A stretch of 64,000 bases of DNA. It comes from Chitinophaga pinensis (GTDB lineage: Bacteria; Bacteroidota; Bacteroidia; Chitinophagales; Chitinophagaceae). The DNA lies in contig CAMAXV010000009.1 of NCBI GenBank assembly GCA_945862385.1, positions 31,668-95,667 on the forward strand, read 5' to 3'. Shown here piece by piece: positions 18,263 to 27,507 of the stretch. Numbering within the stretch: position 1 is the first letter of the stretch; every line of letters starts with the position of its first letter. The position numbers and the translations under genes were made by a program. The notes under the pieces were generated by a model. That model ran no database searches. It was not told where the DNA came from and worked only from the letters and a program-made list of their open reading frames with translations.

Positions 18263-19621
18263 ATGGAAAGAATTCCTGTTGTAGCTGTACTGGATATTGG
18301 CAAAACCAATAAAAAAATCCTCCTTTTTGATACACAGTACCGGGTAGTGTATGAGCATACAGAGCGGATGGAGGAAAGTGTAGATGAGGATGGATTTCCC
18401 TGTGAAGACCTTGACGCACTCACCAGTTCTGTTAAAAACATGGTCAGTGCATTGATTGAAAGACAAGAATTCCAGATAGAAGCGCTCAATTTTACAACTT
18501 ACGGAGCCAGCTTTGTTTACATCAACAAAAATGGTGAACCGCTTACACCTTTGTATAATTACCTGAAGCCATACCCTTCGGAATTACAAAATCAATTATA
18601 TGCTGATCACGGGGGGCAGGATGTATTTGTTCGGGAAACTTCATCACCTGCATTGGGGAGCCTCAATTCCGGCTTGCAGGTGCTGAGACTTCAGGCTGAG
18701 CAGCCCAATGTTTTTAATCAAGTTGCCTATGCCTTGCATTTGCCGCAGTATATAAGCGGATTATTCACAGGGTTAAAAGTAACTGATATTACCAGTGTTG
18801 GCTGTCATACGCAACTGTGGGATTTTACACGTGGTAGTTACCACCGTTGGGTGGCATCAACAGCCATATCTCATGTTCTTGCGCCAATGCAAGCCTCCGA
18901 TCATGCAGTACAGGTAAATATACATGGTCAGGAAATATGGACAGGCATAGGTTTGCACGACAGCTCATCGGCTTTGATACCATACTTGGTTAGCTTCACG
19001 GAACCATTCATACTCATTTCAACAGGAACATGGAGTATCAGTCTGAATCCATTTGATCAGGTGCCACTAACTGATGAAGAGTTGGCACAGGATTGTTTGT
19101 GTTACCTTCAGTACACAGGCAAGCCAGTAAAAGCCGCAAGGTATTTCCTAGGACCCGCTCATGAAGCCGGCGTCAATCGAATTGCAGCACATTTTGCATT
19201 ACCGGTGGATTTTTATATGGCGATGAACTTCGATGAGGGATTATATCAGCAAAGTTTAAGCATGTTGCAAAAGACCAGCTATGCTGATTTTGATAGTGTG
19301 GATTTAATGGAATTGGGGTCTCCGGATTTATCTTATTACATCCTCATGCACTTCCTCATTCGTTTTCAGTCTGCCAGCACCAGGTTATTGCTCAGGCATG
19401 GTACGGTGGAAAAGATACTCGTAGACGGAGGATTCAGCCGGAATCCTATTTTTATGCAAATGCTTGCGGAATCTTTTGCGGAACAGGATGTTTATGCATC
19501 AGAAGTGCCACAGGCCACGGCGATGGGAGCTGCACTCGTACTACACAAATATTGGAATGAAAAAGAGATACCTCCAGCCATCATTGACATAAAGGCATAT
19601 CCCAGGCAGATAGCAGGTTAG
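18263..19621 (+). CDS. FGGY-family kinase, probable L-rhamnulokinase
   Basis: Expected to phosphorylate L-rhamnulose to L-rhamnulose 1-phosphate with ATP. The 452-residue protein has the two actin-like halves of FGGY kinases. The N-terminal phosphate loop is DIGKTNKKIL (11-20), a central ISTGTWSISLNP stretch lies near 252-263, and the ATP-binding LVDGGFSRNP follows near 395-404. The substrate is inferred from its place as the last gene of the rhamnose operon; the sequence itself is not close to E. coli RhaB as far as I can tell. Its last 4 bp overlap the end of the convergent lacI gene, leaving no room for a separate terminator. Confidence 0.88.
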   Translation: MERIPVVAVLDIGKTNKKILLFDTQYRVVYEHTERMEESVDEDGFPCEDLDALTSSVKNMVSALIERQEFQIEALNFTTYGASFVYINKNGEPLTPLYNYLKPYPSELQNQLYADHGGQDVFVRETSSPALGSLNSGLQVLRLQAEQPNVFNQVAYALHLPQYISGLFTGLKVTDITSVGCHTQLWDFTRGSYHRWVASTAISHVLAPMQASDHAVQVNIHGQEIWTGIGLHDSSSALIPYLVSFTEPFILISTGTWSISLNPFDQVPLTDEELAQDCLCYLQYTGKPVKAARYFLGPAHEAGVNRIAAHFALPVDFYMAMNFDEGLYQQSLSMLQKTSYADFDSVDLMELGSPDLSYYILMHFLIRFQSASTRLLLRHGTVEKILVDGGFSRNPIFMQMLAESFAEQDVYASEVPQATAMGAALVLHKYWNEKEIPPAIIDIKAYPRQIAG

Positions 19622-20640
19622 GTAGATTTCCTGATCAGTAATTCTGTGGATTGAATACGGGTTTCAAATTTTTGTTGTGGTCTCTTGCTTTCCATCATGC
19701 TCAATAATAGGGTCATGGCAGCTTCCCCCATTTCAAATGCAGGTTGTTTGATCACAGAAAGCGGAGGGTTTAGCAATTCGGTAAGGTCATTGTTGGAAAA
19801 TCCGATTAATGCCAGGTCTTCGGGAACTCGGATTTTTTTATTTTTCATAAAACGCATGCAGCCTGTTGTGATTTTGTCTGAACCTGCAAAAATGGCATCA
19901 GGTTTAGTTCGTAACCGCATCAGACTGTTCATGGCAGACTCAACTTCACTGTAAAGCATTCCACCATGATCACAAAAAACAATCATATTGTCTTTAACAG
20001 GGATTTTCGCTTCTGAAAGCGCTGCTTTGTAACCTTCAAGTCTTTCCTTGGCTATGGAAAGTCCTGCATGGTTGGATACAAGTGCAATTTTGCTGTATCC
20101 CTTGTTGATCAGGTGTTTTGTGGCTTTGTATGCCCCCTTGAAATTGTCTGCAATAACTTTATGTGTTTCTATTTCGTCAATAACCCTGTCTACAAAAACG
20201 ATAGGTAAACCCTTCTCATGAACTTCCTTGAGATAGAGGTGATTTTTTGTTTCAGTTGAAACGGAAATAATCAGTCCGTCAATAAAACTTGAAGTAAGGT
20301 ATTCCAGGTTCATCAGCTCACGTTCAGCAGATTCCATGCTTTGTGAGATATTTACTGTGTAGCCGTTTTTACTGGCAATTGATTCGATACCATTGATGAC
20401 CTGGGAGAAAAAACTGTTGGCAATTTCACTGACTATGACGCCAATGGAATGACTCTTTTTTTCCTTCAGGCTTTGAGCATTCCTGTTGGGTTTATAGTTG
20501 ATTTTCCGGGCATAATCAAGGATGAGCTGTTTTGTTTCAATACTGATCTCATGACTATCTCTTAAGGCCCTTGACACGGTTGACGTGGAGAGGTTCAGTT
20601 CCCTTGAAATATCTTTTATGGTTACAGCAGAAAGTTTCAC
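19618..20640 (-). CDS. LacI-family transcriptional regulator
   Basis: A 340-residue repressor-type regulator. The N-terminal helix-turn-helix runs from T7 through DISRELNLSTSTVSRALR, followed by the hinge YKPNRNAQSL (about 51-60) and a periplasmic-binding-like effector domain. It converges on the rhamnose operon and diverges from the GH28-uxaB-uxaC operon. The gap between it and that operon carries the second copy of the 16-mer operator candidate (20699-20714), so autoregulation and control of the pectin operon are likely. The effector is probably a uronate or rhamnose-derived sugar, which is inference. Confidence 0.93.
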   Translation of the reverse strand: MKLSAVTIKDISRELNLSTSTVSRALRDSHEISIETKQLILDYARKINYKPNRNAQSLKEKKSHSIGVIVSEIANSFFSQVINGIESIASKNGYTVNISQSMESAERELMNLEYLTSSFIDGLIISVSTETKNHLYLKEVHEKGLPIVFVDRVIDEIETHKVIADNFKGAYKATKHLINKGYSKIALVSNHAGLSIAKERLEGYKAALSEAKIPVKDNMIVFCDHGGMLYSEVESAMNSLMRLRTKPDAIFAGSDKITTGCMRFMKNKKIRVPEDLALIGFSNNDLTELLNPPLSVIKQPAFEMGEAAMTLLLSMMESKRPQQKFETRIQSTELLIRKST

Positions 20641-20698
20641 TTAGCTGAAGATACAATTCTCCGGATAATTTTCAGATAATCTACTGACGGTATCTTTA

Positions 20699-20714
20699 TC
20701 GGGAACGATTGCGT
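20699..20714 (+). promoter_or_regulatory. Candidate LacI-type operator, copy 2
   Basis: Exact second copy of TCGGGAACGATTGCGT, 59 bp upstream of the lacI start codon and about 220-260 bp upstream of the GH28-GH105 gene. It is followed by TAAAAT, close to the AAAAAA that follows copy 1. A repressor encoded next to its own divergent promoter is the simplest reader of this site. The rest of the gap 20641-20962 holds a promoter-like TTG-N16-TATCTTGT at about 20747-20775 and a doubtful 46-codon frame. Confidence 0.65.
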
Positions 20715-20778
20715 TAAAATAAGGGGTACAAAATGAGGTTTAAAATATTGAAGTTTATAAAAACTGTATCTTGTTGCG

Positions 20779-20919
20779 ATGAAATTTTTTGCGGTTTTTG
20801 TTGCCTTCCTGCTCATGTCTTTTTTGCCTGAAAGACAGACAAAGATCTTGCAGGAAATCAGATTAAAAATACCTGAACTGGCAAATTATATTTACTCATT
20901 TCAGAACAGTAAATCATAG
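20779..20919 (+). CDS. Doubtful 46-residue ORF with hydrophobic N-terminus
   Basis: An open frame from ATG to TAG encodes MKFFAVFVAFLLMSFLPERQ followed by about 26 mixed residues. The hydrophobic start resembles a signal peptide or a single membrane anchor. It lies in the leader of the GH28-uxaB-uxaC operon, immediately after a promoter-like TATCTTGT. I recognise no family. It may be a small membrane peptide or chance coding in AT-rich leader DNA. Confidence 0.25.
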   Translation: MKFFAVFVAFLLMSFLPERQTKILQEIRLKIPELANYIYSFQNSKS

Positions 20920-20935
20920 AAAATATTTTTGGAAC

Positions 20936-23900
20936 ATGGAATCCGAAAAATCAAATCTTCAAATGAAAAAAATTATATCAATTACAGGCGCTGTCTGTGT
21001 CTTGCTTGCAACATCAGTAACTGGACAACACAATCCCTTAACACTTAAGTCTCCGGTGTTTAAAAAAGATACGGTCTCTATTGCGGTTAATGGTGCCAAA
21101 GGTGATGGGTTGAGTTCAAATACTATAGCAATACAACAAACAATAGACAAACTTGCTGCAAGGGGTGGTGGTGTGGTGTTGGTTCCCCGCGGTGTATGGA
21201 AAACCGGACCAATAGTGTTGAAAAGTAATATCAACCTCCATCTTGCTCAAGGAGCCATGTTGGTATTTACCACTGATTTTGATGATTATCCACTTGTAAA
21301 AGGCAATTGGGAAGGCTTACCCCAGATGCGGAACCAGTCGCCTGTTTCTGCAACTGGTCAAACAAACATTGCCATTACAGGCAAAGGAATTTTTGATGGC
21401 AATGGAGATTCTTGGCGCATGGTGAAAAGGGAGAAAATGACAGAGGGCCAGTGGAAGAAATTGCAGGCTGGTGGCGGTTTTTTGTCGGCTGACCAGAAAA
21501 CCTGGTACCCAACTGCTTCTTCACTTAAGGGAAGTACGGAAAAGAACCCCGGCGTGATTGGTTCAGAGAAAACAGCTGCATATTATGCTTCTGTGAAGGA
21601 TTTCCTGAGGCCGAATATGGTCGTGCTTACTGAATGTAAAAATGTATTACTAGAGGGAGTGACTTTTCAAAATTCACCAGCCTGGTGCCTTCATCCACTG
21701 ATGTCTGAGAACATCATAGTTAGAGGGATTACGGTGAAAAATCCCTGGTATGCCCAAAATGGGGATGGTATTGATCTGGAAAGTTGCACAAATGTACTCA
21801 TAGAAAACGCAACACTGGACGTAGGAGATGATGCCTTGTGCATGAAAAGTGGCAGGGACGAAGCTGGCAGAAAAAGGGGAATGCCCACGCAGCAGGTGAC
21901 CATTCGCAATTGCACCGTTTATTCCGCACATGGTGGGTTTGTAGTGGGCAGTGAGATGAGTGGCGGTGTTAGGAATATAAAGGTGGATAATTGCAGTTTT
22001 ATTGGAACCGATATCGGGTTGCGCTTCAAGACTGCCAGGGGAAGAGGTGGTGTTGTTGAAAATATTGATATCTCCAATATACAAGTGAAAAATATTCCGG
22101 GTGAAGCCATTTTGTTCGACATGTACTATATGGCAAAAGATCCTGTTTTGCCATTTGGTGAGCAACACGCGATGCCGGTAATTGAAAAGAAACCTCTGAA
22201 CGAAACCACACCTGTTTTCAGGAATATAAAGATTAGAAATGTTTATTGTGACGGAGCAGAAAAAGCCATCTTCATCAGGGGCTTACCGGAAATGCAGATT
22301 CATAACCTAAGTCTGCAAGACATGGCATTCAGGTCAGTCAGGGGCATTGAAATGCAGGAAGCAAATAACATCATCCTTAGAAATATCAAACTGGATATCA
22401 AAGATCCTACCAGGCCAATCCTTTCACAACAAACAGCTGATATTACCATCGATGGTGTTAGCTCATATTCGAATGCTACAAAGCCATTGAGTCAGCTTAT
22501 GTCTGAGACCGCAATGCGACTATGGCCGGATTCATTTTTGCTTGCGGGTGATAAACAATCCAAATGGCGATATGATCAGGGGGTTATTTTAAAAGGGATA
22601 GATGAGGTATGGAATGCTACTGGTGAGCGCAAATGGTTTACTTATGTGCAGCAATCTATGGATCAATATGTGGGAGAAGATGGTTCAATCAAAGGGTATA
22701 AAAAAGATGAGTACAATATTGATCATGTGAATAATGGTAAGATACTGCTGATGCTCTTCCAGGTAACAGGAAAAGAAAAATACAAAAAAGCTGTCCAGCT
22801 GCTTCGTAGTCAGCTTTTAACACATCCTCGCACAAAAGAAGGTGGCTTCTGGCATAAATCCATCTATCCACATCAAATGTGGTTAGATGGATTGTACATG
22901 GGCCAGCCTTTCATGGCTGAATATGCCAAAGTATTTGGGGAAGATCAGATTTTTGATGACATCGTGCTGCAATTTCGGTTGATGGAGAAAAATGCCAGTG
23001 ATGCCAAAACCGGCCTCCTTTACCATGGATGGGATGAAAGCAGACAACAACAATGGGCAAACAGGCAATCCGGGGTTTCACCACACTTTTGGGGAAGGAG
23101 TCTGGGTTGGTTCGGCATGGCACTGGTAGATGTTTTGGAACATTTTCCGATAACACATCCGGGAAGAAAAGAATTGATTGGAATCCTGAACAGGTTTTCT
23201 GAGGCTGTGGTAAAGGTTCAGGATCCTGCTACCGGTTTATGGTATGATATTGTGGATATGATTGGGAAAAAGCCCAATTATCCTGAAGCTTCTGCTTCCA
23301 GTATGATTACGTATACGCTTGCCAGAGCAAGCAGGCTTGGATATATTCCGGCTCAATATCATAATGCAGCCAATAAGGCATACGAAGGGATTAAAAAAGC
23401 CTTCCTTTTAGACTCTGCAGGGTCAGTCCACCTGAAAGGTACTGTATCTGTATCCGGACTTGGTGGAAAGCCATACAGAGATGGTAGTTTCTCGTATTAC
23501 ATGTCTGAACCCGTTATCAACAATGATCCCAAAGGCATGGGTGCATTCATCCTCTGTGCGGCTGAAATGGAGTTTGGTGCAAAGCGTAATGTTGCTGCGG
23601 GAAAAAAAGTATACCTGGATAATTATTTTAACAATGAATGGCGTCTGGGACCATCCGGCAAACAGGAAAAATGGCATTATGTGTGGGACGAACGCGACAA
23701 TGGCGGGTATTCTATGTTCGGGAAGATATTTCAACGATACGGAGCTGAAACTATACTGGCTTCAGCACAACCAACAGCAGCATCATTGAAGGATGCCAGC
23801 ATTTACATTATGGTTGATCCGGATACCCAAAAAGAAACGGCGAAGCCCAACTTCATGAATCCAGTTGATGCTGCATCCATCCGTGATTGGGTTGCTGATG

Positions 23901-24322
23901 GAGGTGTTCTCGTGCTTTTAGGAAATGACTCTTCTAATAATGAAATCAAACAATTCAATACACTTTCCAAAATGTTTGGCATAGCATTCAATGAAGTGTT
24001 ATTCAATCCTGTTTTGAAAGACCAGTTTGAAATGGGCGTAGTGAATACCCCTGATGGGTCGCCTGTTTTTGGGAAAAGTAAAAAGCTTTTTATCAAGGAG
24101 TTGAGTACTTTAAAATTAAGCGGATCTGCACAGGAAATTGCTTCAAAAGATGGACAGTCCATAATGGCAATCAGTAAGTTTGGGAAAGGAACTGTATTTG
24201 CATTGGGTGACCCATGGATTTACAATGAATATCTGGATGGAAGAAGGTTGCCGGCAGATTTTGAGAATTTTAGTGCGGCAACTGAGCTGGTGGATTGGTT
24301 ATTAAAGCAGGTTACAAAATAA
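20936..24322 (+). CDS. Three-part secreted pectinase: GH28 + GH105 + DUF4350-like domain
   Basis: A 1128-residue fusion. The signal peptide most likely starts at the internal ATG at 20963 (MKKIISITGAV, ending VTGQ). Domain 1 (about 45-510) is a GH28 polygalacturonase/rhamnogalacturonase beta-helix with all active-site blocks: NGDGID (275-280), GDD (297-299), HGG (332-334) and RFK (363-365). Domain 2 (about 520-885) is a GH105 unsaturated galacturonyl hydrolase barrel, with IDHVNNGK and GRSLGW. Domain 3 (about 890-1128) resembles DUF4350/class I amidotransferase-like folds and contains IRDWVADGGVLVLLGN. The chain could cut a pectin backbone and release terminal unsaturated uronate. uxaB begins 4 bp downstream. 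Confidence 0.9.
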   Translation: MESEKSNLQMKKIISITGAVCVLLATSVTGQHNPLTLKSPVFKKDTVSIAVNGAKGDGLSSNTIAIQQTIDKLAARGGGVVLVPRGVWKTGPIVLKSNINLHLAQGAMLVFTTDFDDYPLVKGNWEGLPQMRNQSPVSATGQTNIAITGKGIFDGNGDSWRMVKREKMTEGQWKKLQAGGGFLSADQKTWYPTASSLKGSTEKNPGVIGSEKTAAYYASVKDFLRPNMVVLTECKNVLLEGVTFQNSPAWCLHPLMSENIIVRGITVKNPWYAQNGDGIDLESCTNVLIENATLDVGDDALCMKSGRDEAGRKRGMPTQQVTIRNCTVYSAHGGFVVGSEMSGGVRNIKVDNCSFIGTDIGLRFKTARGRGGVVENIDISNIQVKNIPGEAILFDMYYMAKDPVLPFGEQHAMPVIEKKPLNETTPVFRNIKIRNVYCDGAEKAIFIRGLPEMQIHNLSLQDMAFRSVRGIEMQEANNIILRNIKLDIKDPTRPILSQQTADITIDGVSSYSNATKPLSQLMSETAMRLWPDSFLLAGDKQSKWRYDQGVILKGIDEVWNATGERKWFTYVQQSMDQYVGEDGSIKGYKKDEYNIDHVNNGKILLMLFQVTGKEKYKKAVQLLRSQLLTHPRTKEGGFWHKSIYPHQMWLDGLYMGQPFMAEYAKVFGEDQIFDDIVLQFRLMEKNASDAKTGLLYHGWDESRQQQWANRQSGVSPHFWGRSLGWFGMALVDVLEHFPITHPGRKELIGILNRFSEAVVKVQDPATGLWYDIVDMIGKKPNYPEASASSMITYTLARASRLGYIPAQYHNAANKAYEGIKKAFLLDSAGSVHLKGTVSVSGLGGKPYRDGSFSYYMSEPVINNDPKGMGAFILCAAEMEFGAKRNVAAGKKVYLDNYFNNEWRLGPSGKQEKWHYVWDERDNGGYSMFGKIFQRYGAETILASAQPTAASLKDASIYIMVDPDTQKETAKPNFMNPVDAASIRDWVADGGVLVLLGNDSSNNEIKQFNTLSKMFGIAFNEVLFNPVLKDQFEMGVVNTPDGSPVFGKSKKLFIKELSTLKLSGSAQEIASKDGQSIMAISKFGKGTVFALGDPWIYNEYLDGRRLPADFENFSAATELVDWLLKQVTK

Positions 24323-24326
24323 GGAT

Positions 24327-25742
24327 ATGAAGCATTTGAATAAAAGTATTTTGTCGGAATTACATCCAGGAGATCACCCTGAACTTCCTGATTTCAATCA
24401 ATTTGAATTACCTGAGAAAGTCTTACAATTTGGAACCGGTGTGTTACTTAGAGGTCTCCCGGATCAGTATATTCAGGAAGCCAACAACAAAGGCTTGTTT
24501 AATGGACGGATCGTGGTTGTGAAATCAACAGCAAGTGCTGGAGTGGATGAGTTTAACGAGCAGGATTGTCTTTATACGGTTTGTTTCAAGGGTATACGAA
24601 ATGGGCAACTCGTTGAAGCGTACAAAGTAAATAACAGCATAAGCAGGGTTCTATCGGCTGCAAGTGATTGGAGTCAGGTATTGAGCTTGGCTGTTTCGGA
24701 AGACCTCGAGATTGTAACTTCAAATACAACTGAAGTAGGAATGATTTATCAGGAAGAGCTGATTCTTGAAAATATTCCGCAGTCATTTCCCGGACGATTA
24801 TTGAAGATACTGTACACCAGGTTTATGCATTTTAATGGTGATAAATCAAAGGGACTGGTTATCATTCCGGCTGAATTGATTGAGCATAATGCTGATGTTT
24901 TGAAAACTGTATTGCTGCGGGTTAGTGGATTCAATAAATTGTCAGCTGAGTTTGAGGACTGGCTCTTGCAAGCAAATTATTTCTGTAATACACTTGTGGA
25001 CAGGATTGTTCCAGGGAAACTCAGTGAGGCGGATCAGCAACAGGCTGAAGAGTTTTTGGGGTACAGAGACAAGCTTATGATCATGGCTGAACCTTTTGGA
25101 CTTTGGGCTATCGAATCTTCGGAACCACAGGTAATGGAGGTGCTTTCATTTTGTGATGAAGCGGCAGGTTGCATGGTGGTGCCATCCATAGAAAAGTTCA
25201 AAGAACTTAAGCTCCGATTATTGAATGCAAGTCATTCATTTTCCTGCGGTGTTTCCATGCTTGCCGGACTTAATTACGTAAGGGAGTCCATGCAGCATCC
25301 CATTGTTTCAGCATATATCAAAAGACTTGCTTTGGAGGAAATTGCAGCTTCCATTCAGGGTGAGTCTATAACTCCGGAAGAGGCCAATCTGTTTGCACGA
25401 AACGTGCTTGACCGTTTCAGTAATCCCTATCTCCAGCACCAGTGGAAAAGTATTTCAGCTCAGTTTGCATTAAAAATGAAAGTAAGATGCATGCCCTTGA
25501 TTAAGCAGTATGCTGAGCGGTATAAAAAGCTACCCGAAGGGATGTTAATCGGATTAGCAGCATTTATGGTATTTGAGGGAATACCGATTGAAGATGTTGA
25601 AACAGTCATAGCTGATGAAGCAAAGTGGGGCATAGATTTATCGCAAATTGATGGGTTGGAACATGAATTGATTCATTTGGTTTCATCGTTATCAGAAAAT
25701 AAGATAGTTTCAGTTTTAGAAAATTATACAGCAGGGATATGA
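24327..25742 (+). CDS. uxaB: Tagaturonate reductase (altronate oxidoreductase) UxaB
   Basis: Reduces D-tagaturonate to D-altronate with NADH (EC 1.1.1.58). The 471-residue protein belongs to the mannitol dehydrogenase family. The nucleotide-binding start is LQFGTGVLLRG (about 33-43) and the C-terminal catalytic region contains LRLLNASHSFSCG, where the conserved lysine, asparagine and histidine of the family fall. It starts 4 bp after the GH28-GH105 gene and its last 4 bp overlap the uxaC start (ATGA), indicating translational coupling. The expected next enzyme, altronate dehydratase UxaA, is not adjacent; only the GarD-type homologue at 2270 is present in the window. Confidence 0.93.
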   Translation: MKHLNKSILSELHPGDHPELPDFNQFELPEKVLQFGTGVLLRGLPDQYIQEANNKGLFNGRIVVVKSTASAGVDEFNEQDCLYTVCFKGIRNGQLVEAYKVNNSISRVLSAASDWSQVLSLAVSEDLEIVTSNTTEVGMIYQEELILENIPQSFPGRLLKILYTRFMHFNGDKSKGLVIIPAELIEHNADVLKTVLLRVSGFNKLSAEFEDWLLQANYFCNTLVDRIVPGKLSEADQQQAEEFLGYRDKLMIMAEPFGLWAIESSEPQVMEVLSFCDEAAGCMVVPSIEKFKELKLRLLNASHSFSCGVSMLAGLNYVRESMQHPIVSAYIKRLALEEIAASIQGESITPEEANLFARNVLDRFSNPYLQHQWKSISAQFALKMKVRCMPLIKQYAERYKKLPEGMLIGLAAFMVFEGIPIEDVETVIADEAKWGIDLSQIDGLEHELIHLVSSLSENKIVSVLENYTAGI

Positions 25743-27142
25743 AAAATTTTATGGACGGGGATTTTTTATTGAGCAATGAAGTGTCTAAGGTATTGTATCA
25801 TACTTATGCGGCTCCCATGCCAATTATTGATTACCATTGTCACCTTAGTCCGAAAGACATGGCAGAAGACAGAAAGTACAATAACCTAAGTGAGGTGTGG
25901 CTGCACGGAGATCATTATAAGTGGAGAGCTATGCGTACCAATGGAGTTGATGAAAGTTATTGCACAGGTATACGAACGGACTGGGAAAAATTTGAGAAAT
26001 GGGCTGAGACGGTTCCATATACCATGAGAAATCCATTGTATCACTGGACGCACCTCGAGCTTCAGCGTTACTTCGGCGTTACAGAAATATTGTCTCCCGA
26101 GAATGCCAAGGAAATTTACCAGCATTGTAATGCTTTGTTACATACACCTGAATTTTCCACTTTGAATTTATTGAGGAAAATGAATGTGCAGTTGGTTTGT
26201 ACAACTGATGATCCGCTGGATGATCTTGCTTATCACAAAGCAATGCAGTCTTCTGGTTCGGGTATCCAAATGTTGCCCTCATTCAGACCCGATAAGGCCA
26301 TGGAAGTTAGTGATACAAGATCTTTTTTAGCATATATCAGCAAGCTAGAAATTGTATCTGGTATTAATATCAATGACTTTCAGTCGTACCTAGATGCCCT
26401 GGAGCAGCGCCATGATTTCTTTGCTGGAATGGGTTGTTCTGTTTCTGATCATGGACTTGAAGAGATCTATGCTGAAGATTATTCCCGGGATGATTTGGAA
26501 AATATATTCATTAAACTTTTGGCAGGAGTAGCGTTGACAAAGCATGAAATTCGCCAGTTTAAATCGGGTATGTTGATTCAATTTGCTGAATGGGATCATG
26601 CAAAGGGGTGGGTGCAGCAGTTTCACCTCGGCGCATTGCGCAATAACAATACCCGGAAAATGAAAGAACTGGGTCCAGATACCGGGTGGGACTCGATTGG
26701 CGTATTCAATCATGGTAAACCTTTGTCGAAGTTCCTGAATCAACTTGATCAGGATGATAAACTGACAAAGACGATACTTTATAACCTCAATTCGGCAGAT
26801 AACGAAGTCATGGCAACCATGATTGGGAACTTTAATGATGGCTCTTTTCCCGGGAAGTTGCAGTTTGGTGCCAGCTGGTGGTTTCATGATCAGAAAGATG
26901 GTATTATCAGTCAGATTAATATTCTGAGTAATATGGGGTTGTTAAGCCGGTTTGTGGGCATGCTTACTGATTCAAGAAGTTTTCTCTCTTTCCCCAGACA
27001 CGAGTATTTCAGGAGGATTTTGTGTAATTTATTGGGAGAGGAAGTTGTAAAGGGAGAACTGCCCAATGATGTTAAGTCTATTGGTAAAATGGTAGCTGAT
27101 ATTTGTTACCACAATAACCGGAATTATTTCGGATGGAAGTAA
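25739..27142 (+). CDS. uxaC: Uronate isomerase UxaC
   Basis: Isomerises D-galacturonate to D-tagaturonate and D-glucuronate to D-fructuronate (EC 5.3.1.12). The 467-residue amidohydrolase-fold protein has the N-terminal metal-binding HCH motif (H33, H35 in IDYHCHLSPKD) and the family blocks TTDDPLDDL, LPSFRPDKA and FQFGASWWFHDQK-type sequence near the end. The start codon overlaps the uxaB stop. It is the last gene of the operon; 365 bp without a gene follow. Together with uxaB it converts pectin-derived galacturonate to altronate. Confidence 0.95.
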   Translation: MKNFMDGDFLLSNEVSKVLYHTYAAPMPIIDYHCHLSPKDMAEDRKYNNLSEVWLHGDHYKWRAMRTNGVDESYCTGIRTDWEKFEKWAETVPYTMRNPLYHWTHLELQRYFGVTEILSPENAKEIYQHCNALLHTPEFSTLNLLRKMNVQLVCTTDDPLDDLAYHKAMQSSGSGIQMLPSFRPDKAMEVSDTRSFLAYISKLEIVSGININDFQSYLDALEQRHDFFAGMGCSVSDHGLEEIYAEDYSRDDLENIFIKLLAGVALTKHEIRQFKSGMLIQFAEWDHAKGWVQQFHLGALRNNNTRKMKELGPDTGWDSIGVFNHGKPLSKFLNQLDQDDKLTKTILYNLNSADNEVMATMIGNFNDGSFPGKLQFGASWWFHDQKDGIISQINILSNMGLLSRFVGMLTDSRSFLSFPRHEYFRRILCNLLGEEVVKGELPNDVKSIGKMVADICYHNNRNYFGWK

Positions 27143-27507
27143 TCTGATAATTCAAAAATTTCGAATACGGAGTACCCTAAATGGGGTAATATTTGATAAT
27201 AATTTCACTAATTATTGCATTTGGTAAAATTCTTTTGCTAATTGCACAATATTCTATTTGTATAGCATGCTGGTATTAATAGTTTTGGAAAAGTTGATAA
27301 TAAAATGACAATACCAAGATTTTTTAATATAACTTTTGTATATATTTGTATAGACGCATTCAATAGTGATTAAATCCTCCAATCTCCTTTTAAAACCGCT
27401 CTGGTCCATTCCTGCGTAAAACCTCTTCATTATCCTTTTTGGAATACCTGACATGGTCAATTTACATTGGCTGTAGTTACAAATAATTGCCAAAAACCAA
27501 ACTGTCT
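27143..27507 (+). promoter_or_regulatory. Intergenic leader of the exopolysaccharide operon
   Basis: No credible gene is present in these 365 bp. Two exact copies of TATTTGTATAG occur at 27255-27265 and 27343-27353, 88 bp apart. Each contains a near match to the Bacteroidota -7 element TAnnTTTG (TATATTTG at 27341-27348 is a full match). A short inverted repeat, TACCC and GGGTA around 27173-27188, lies just after uxaC. The gap probably holds one or two promoters for the plus-strand polysaccharide genes. No convincing -33 element is visible. Confidence 0.4.

Noticed and set aside
27254..27493. 79-codon minus-strand frame in the gap after uxaC
   Set aside because: No recognisable domain, mixed low-complexity composition, and it runs across the putative promoters of the polysaccharide operon.
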